From: Willaertia magna
Taxonomy: Eukaryota; Heterolobosea; Eutetramitea; Acrasida; Naegleriidae
Reading direction: 5' to 3'
DNA: 20,086 nucleotides
Assembly: GCA_902984215.1 (NCBI GenBank)
Contig: CADWAF010004724.1
Coordinates: 1-20,086 of the forward strand
Below are positions 18,753-20,086 of the stretch, piece by piece (the first letter of the stretch is position 1; the number at the start of each line of letters is the position of its first letter). The notes under the pieces are model-generated. The model did not search any database. It worked only from the letters and a program-made list of their open reading frames with translations, and was not told the DNA's origin. Position numbers and translations under genes: made by a program.

Positions 18753-20086
18753 TTAGTTTTTCAAACAGGCTCCATCTCTATTGATGAAAGTGGTTAAAAA
18801 ATCCGCAAAAAAACTATTGAAAAAGTTTGGAAAACAACTTCTATCAATAAGCATTAATTTTGGACAAGGTAAAACTTTGGTAACCTTATCTTTAACATAC
18901 GTCAAACAGCCTTCGTCTGAAATCATATCTTTGGTTGCATTTGATGCTTGCTTGTTGGTAACTAAAAGTACGTATTTTTCTCTAGTTGTAATATTAACTT
19001 TTAATGCTTTTTCATAAAACAAAGCAATGTCTCCAGGTCCATAACTTTCATCCTTACTATTCTCTTCTTGAAGCTTTGCTTGAGTTACAATAATTGCTTC
19101 TTCTTGGTGTGAATTTGGAAGTGTTAGCTTCATATTACAACTTATCCCATCAACGCCGAATTCCCTTGCTTTTGTTTTTTGAAATTTTGTATCGCTACAA
19201 TCAGAATTTGACACTGAATGATCTAATGTTCCGAAAGAATATGAAGAATTTTTGTTGTTCACAGTTACAACAGCCTTACCAATTGTTGATGGATAAATTG
19301 CTCCTCTGAACAAGTTTTTGAATTCTACTTCACTGCTATTTTCAAAAAGTAATGTAAATCTACACATTAATGTTTGCAAAATTATCTCTTCAAACTTTTC
19401 ATGTTCTGGCTTTTTGGACATTACAAAATTTTCGAGTATCACTGCAAACGTAGGGTCTAATTTTCCCATCATGACCAGAGGTAATTGAGGTTTTCCATCT
19501 TTTTCATAAATCAAGCCTTTTTGTTTTAAACTTTCCACAACTAACATTTCGTTTGAAAAAATACTTAACGGAAATCCTGAAAGGCAAATCAGAGCAATTC
19601 GTTTTAGGCTAGGATTATCCATGAAATGCATGTAGAGTTGAAAAACTTGATTTGCGACTGATCCATAAATATTGTTCATCAAAGTGTCAACATTTATATG
19701 TGGAGTGGAAGTAACAAAATCTATACCTTTCCTTATAGCCCATTCTAAATGTCTAGGAACACAACCAATAACATCCCAAATCAGTTTTGATCTTTTGGAA
19801 TAGTAGGGCTTTAATTTATCATGCTTGATAACAATGGATTCAGTGTCTTCTTCTCTCAAGCAAGGTAGAGATAAATCTATTAAACTGGCCAAGTGATCTG
19901 TAGGAGTAAATTCAATATCTGTAGATGTAAGAGTTCCTCCAAAAGCAGGGATTATTAAAAGACCATGTTCTTTTTGTAACGTCCTAATATACCAACTTAT
20001 TAAATGTTGTATATTTGTACCCAACTTTGGAAAAGACCTGGTTGCCATTTGAAATTCATCAAACGCCAATATAATAGGAATAGGAA
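18753..20086 (-). CDS. P-loop NTPase plus restriction-endonuclease-fold protein, Crinkler-like (5' truncated by window)
   Basis: The frame runs off the window edge, and about 443 C-terminal residues are seen. An apparent start at 20069 is a TTG inside a Walker B strand. Upstream codons read PIPII, giving PIPIILAFDEFQ with the DE pair, so the Walker A part lies outside. Next come a sensor-like strand (LLIIPAFGGT) and a helical lid. The C-terminal part has REFGVDGI, then AIIVTQAKL, about 25 residues apart. This is the D...QxK arrangement of PD-(D/E)xK nucleases. Short conserved pieces GPGDIALFYEKAL and KYVLLVTNKQ follow. NTPase plus nuclease is the architecture of Crinkler-type proteins, known as effectors in oomycetes and chytrids and as expanded families in free-living protists. 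Family assignment is by motif only, and activity is not established. Confidence 0.6.
   Translation of the reverse strand, partial: PIPIILAFDEFQMATRSFPKLGTNIQHLISWYIRTLQKEHGLLIIPAFGGTLTSTDIEFTPTDHLASLIDLSLPCLREEDTESIVIKHDKLKPYYSKRSKLIWDVIGCVPRHLEWAIRKGIDFVTSTPHINVDTLMNNIYGSVANQVFQLYMHFMDNPSLKRIALICLSGFPLSIFSNEMLVVESLKQKGLIYEKDGKPQLPLVMMGKLDPTFAVILENFVMSKKPEHEKFEEIILQTLMCRFTLLFENSSEVEFKNLFRGAIYPSTIGKAVVTVNNKNSSYSFGTLDHSVSNSDCSDTKFQKTKAREFGVDGISCNMKLTLPNSHQEEAIIVTQAKLQEENSKDESYGPGDIALFYEKALKVNITTREKYVLLVTNKQASNATKDMISDEGCLTYVKDKVTKVLPCPKLMLIDRSCFPNFFNSFFADFLTTFINRDGACLKN

Overview
This looks like nuclear DNA of an intron-poor, strongly AT-rich, free-living protist, most plausibly a heterolobosean amoeboflagellate of the Naegleria type. 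That assignment is inferred from style: long uninterrupted genes, standard genetic code, two short GTAAGT...AG introns, Asn/Lys-rich low complexity, and a gene set mixing core eukaryotic complexes with bacterial-looking domains. It is clearly eukaryotic: it carries a TFIID subunit, a COG tethering-complex subunit, an F-box protein, a microsomal P450 and spliceosomal introns. There is no operon signature, CRISPR array or transposon. Layout from left to right: 1-366 is a gene-free flank with a 94-nt candidate structured RNA closed by a perfect 8-bp stem and followed by T5. Next come three minus-strand genes: a membrane-anchored cytochrome P450 (367-2010), a secreted-topology DOMON plus ferric-reductase/NADPH-oxidase-like fusion (2295-4439), and a mitochondrion-targeted metallo-beta-lactamase-fold (DUF4336-like) protein (4785-5876). 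A divergent promoter separates the last of these from a plus-strand TPR-pseudokinase (6139-8362) whose final kinase exon lies behind a 46-nt intron. A 692-nt gene-free stretch and an orphan low-complexity protein (9055-9798) follow. On the minus strand are an F-box/zinc/membrane protein (9964-10908) and, only 38 nt away, COG8 (10947-12788). COG8 shares a 133-nt divergent promoter with TAF2 (12922-18524, one intron). The right edge holds the 3' part of a minus-strand P-loop NTPase plus restriction-endonuclease-fold protein of Crinkler type (18753 to beyond the window end). The outstanding feature is the TAF2 gene. After a normal M1-aminopeptidase-like (catalytically dead) and HEAT-like TAF2 body comes a long Lys/Glu/Ser linker. 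Three tandem domains of about 140 residues follow, and they resemble the prokaryotic TM1367/DUF369 cyclophilin-like beta-barrel. This is all one open reading frame, so a general transcription factor subunit appears to be fused to a triplicated bacterial/archaeal-type domain. I know of no described precedent, but I could not search. The genes do not form one pathway. The P450 and ferric reductase are both redox membrane enzymes, lie on the same strand, and share a TGGAGTTTTT element upstream, which hints at (but does not prove) common regulation.
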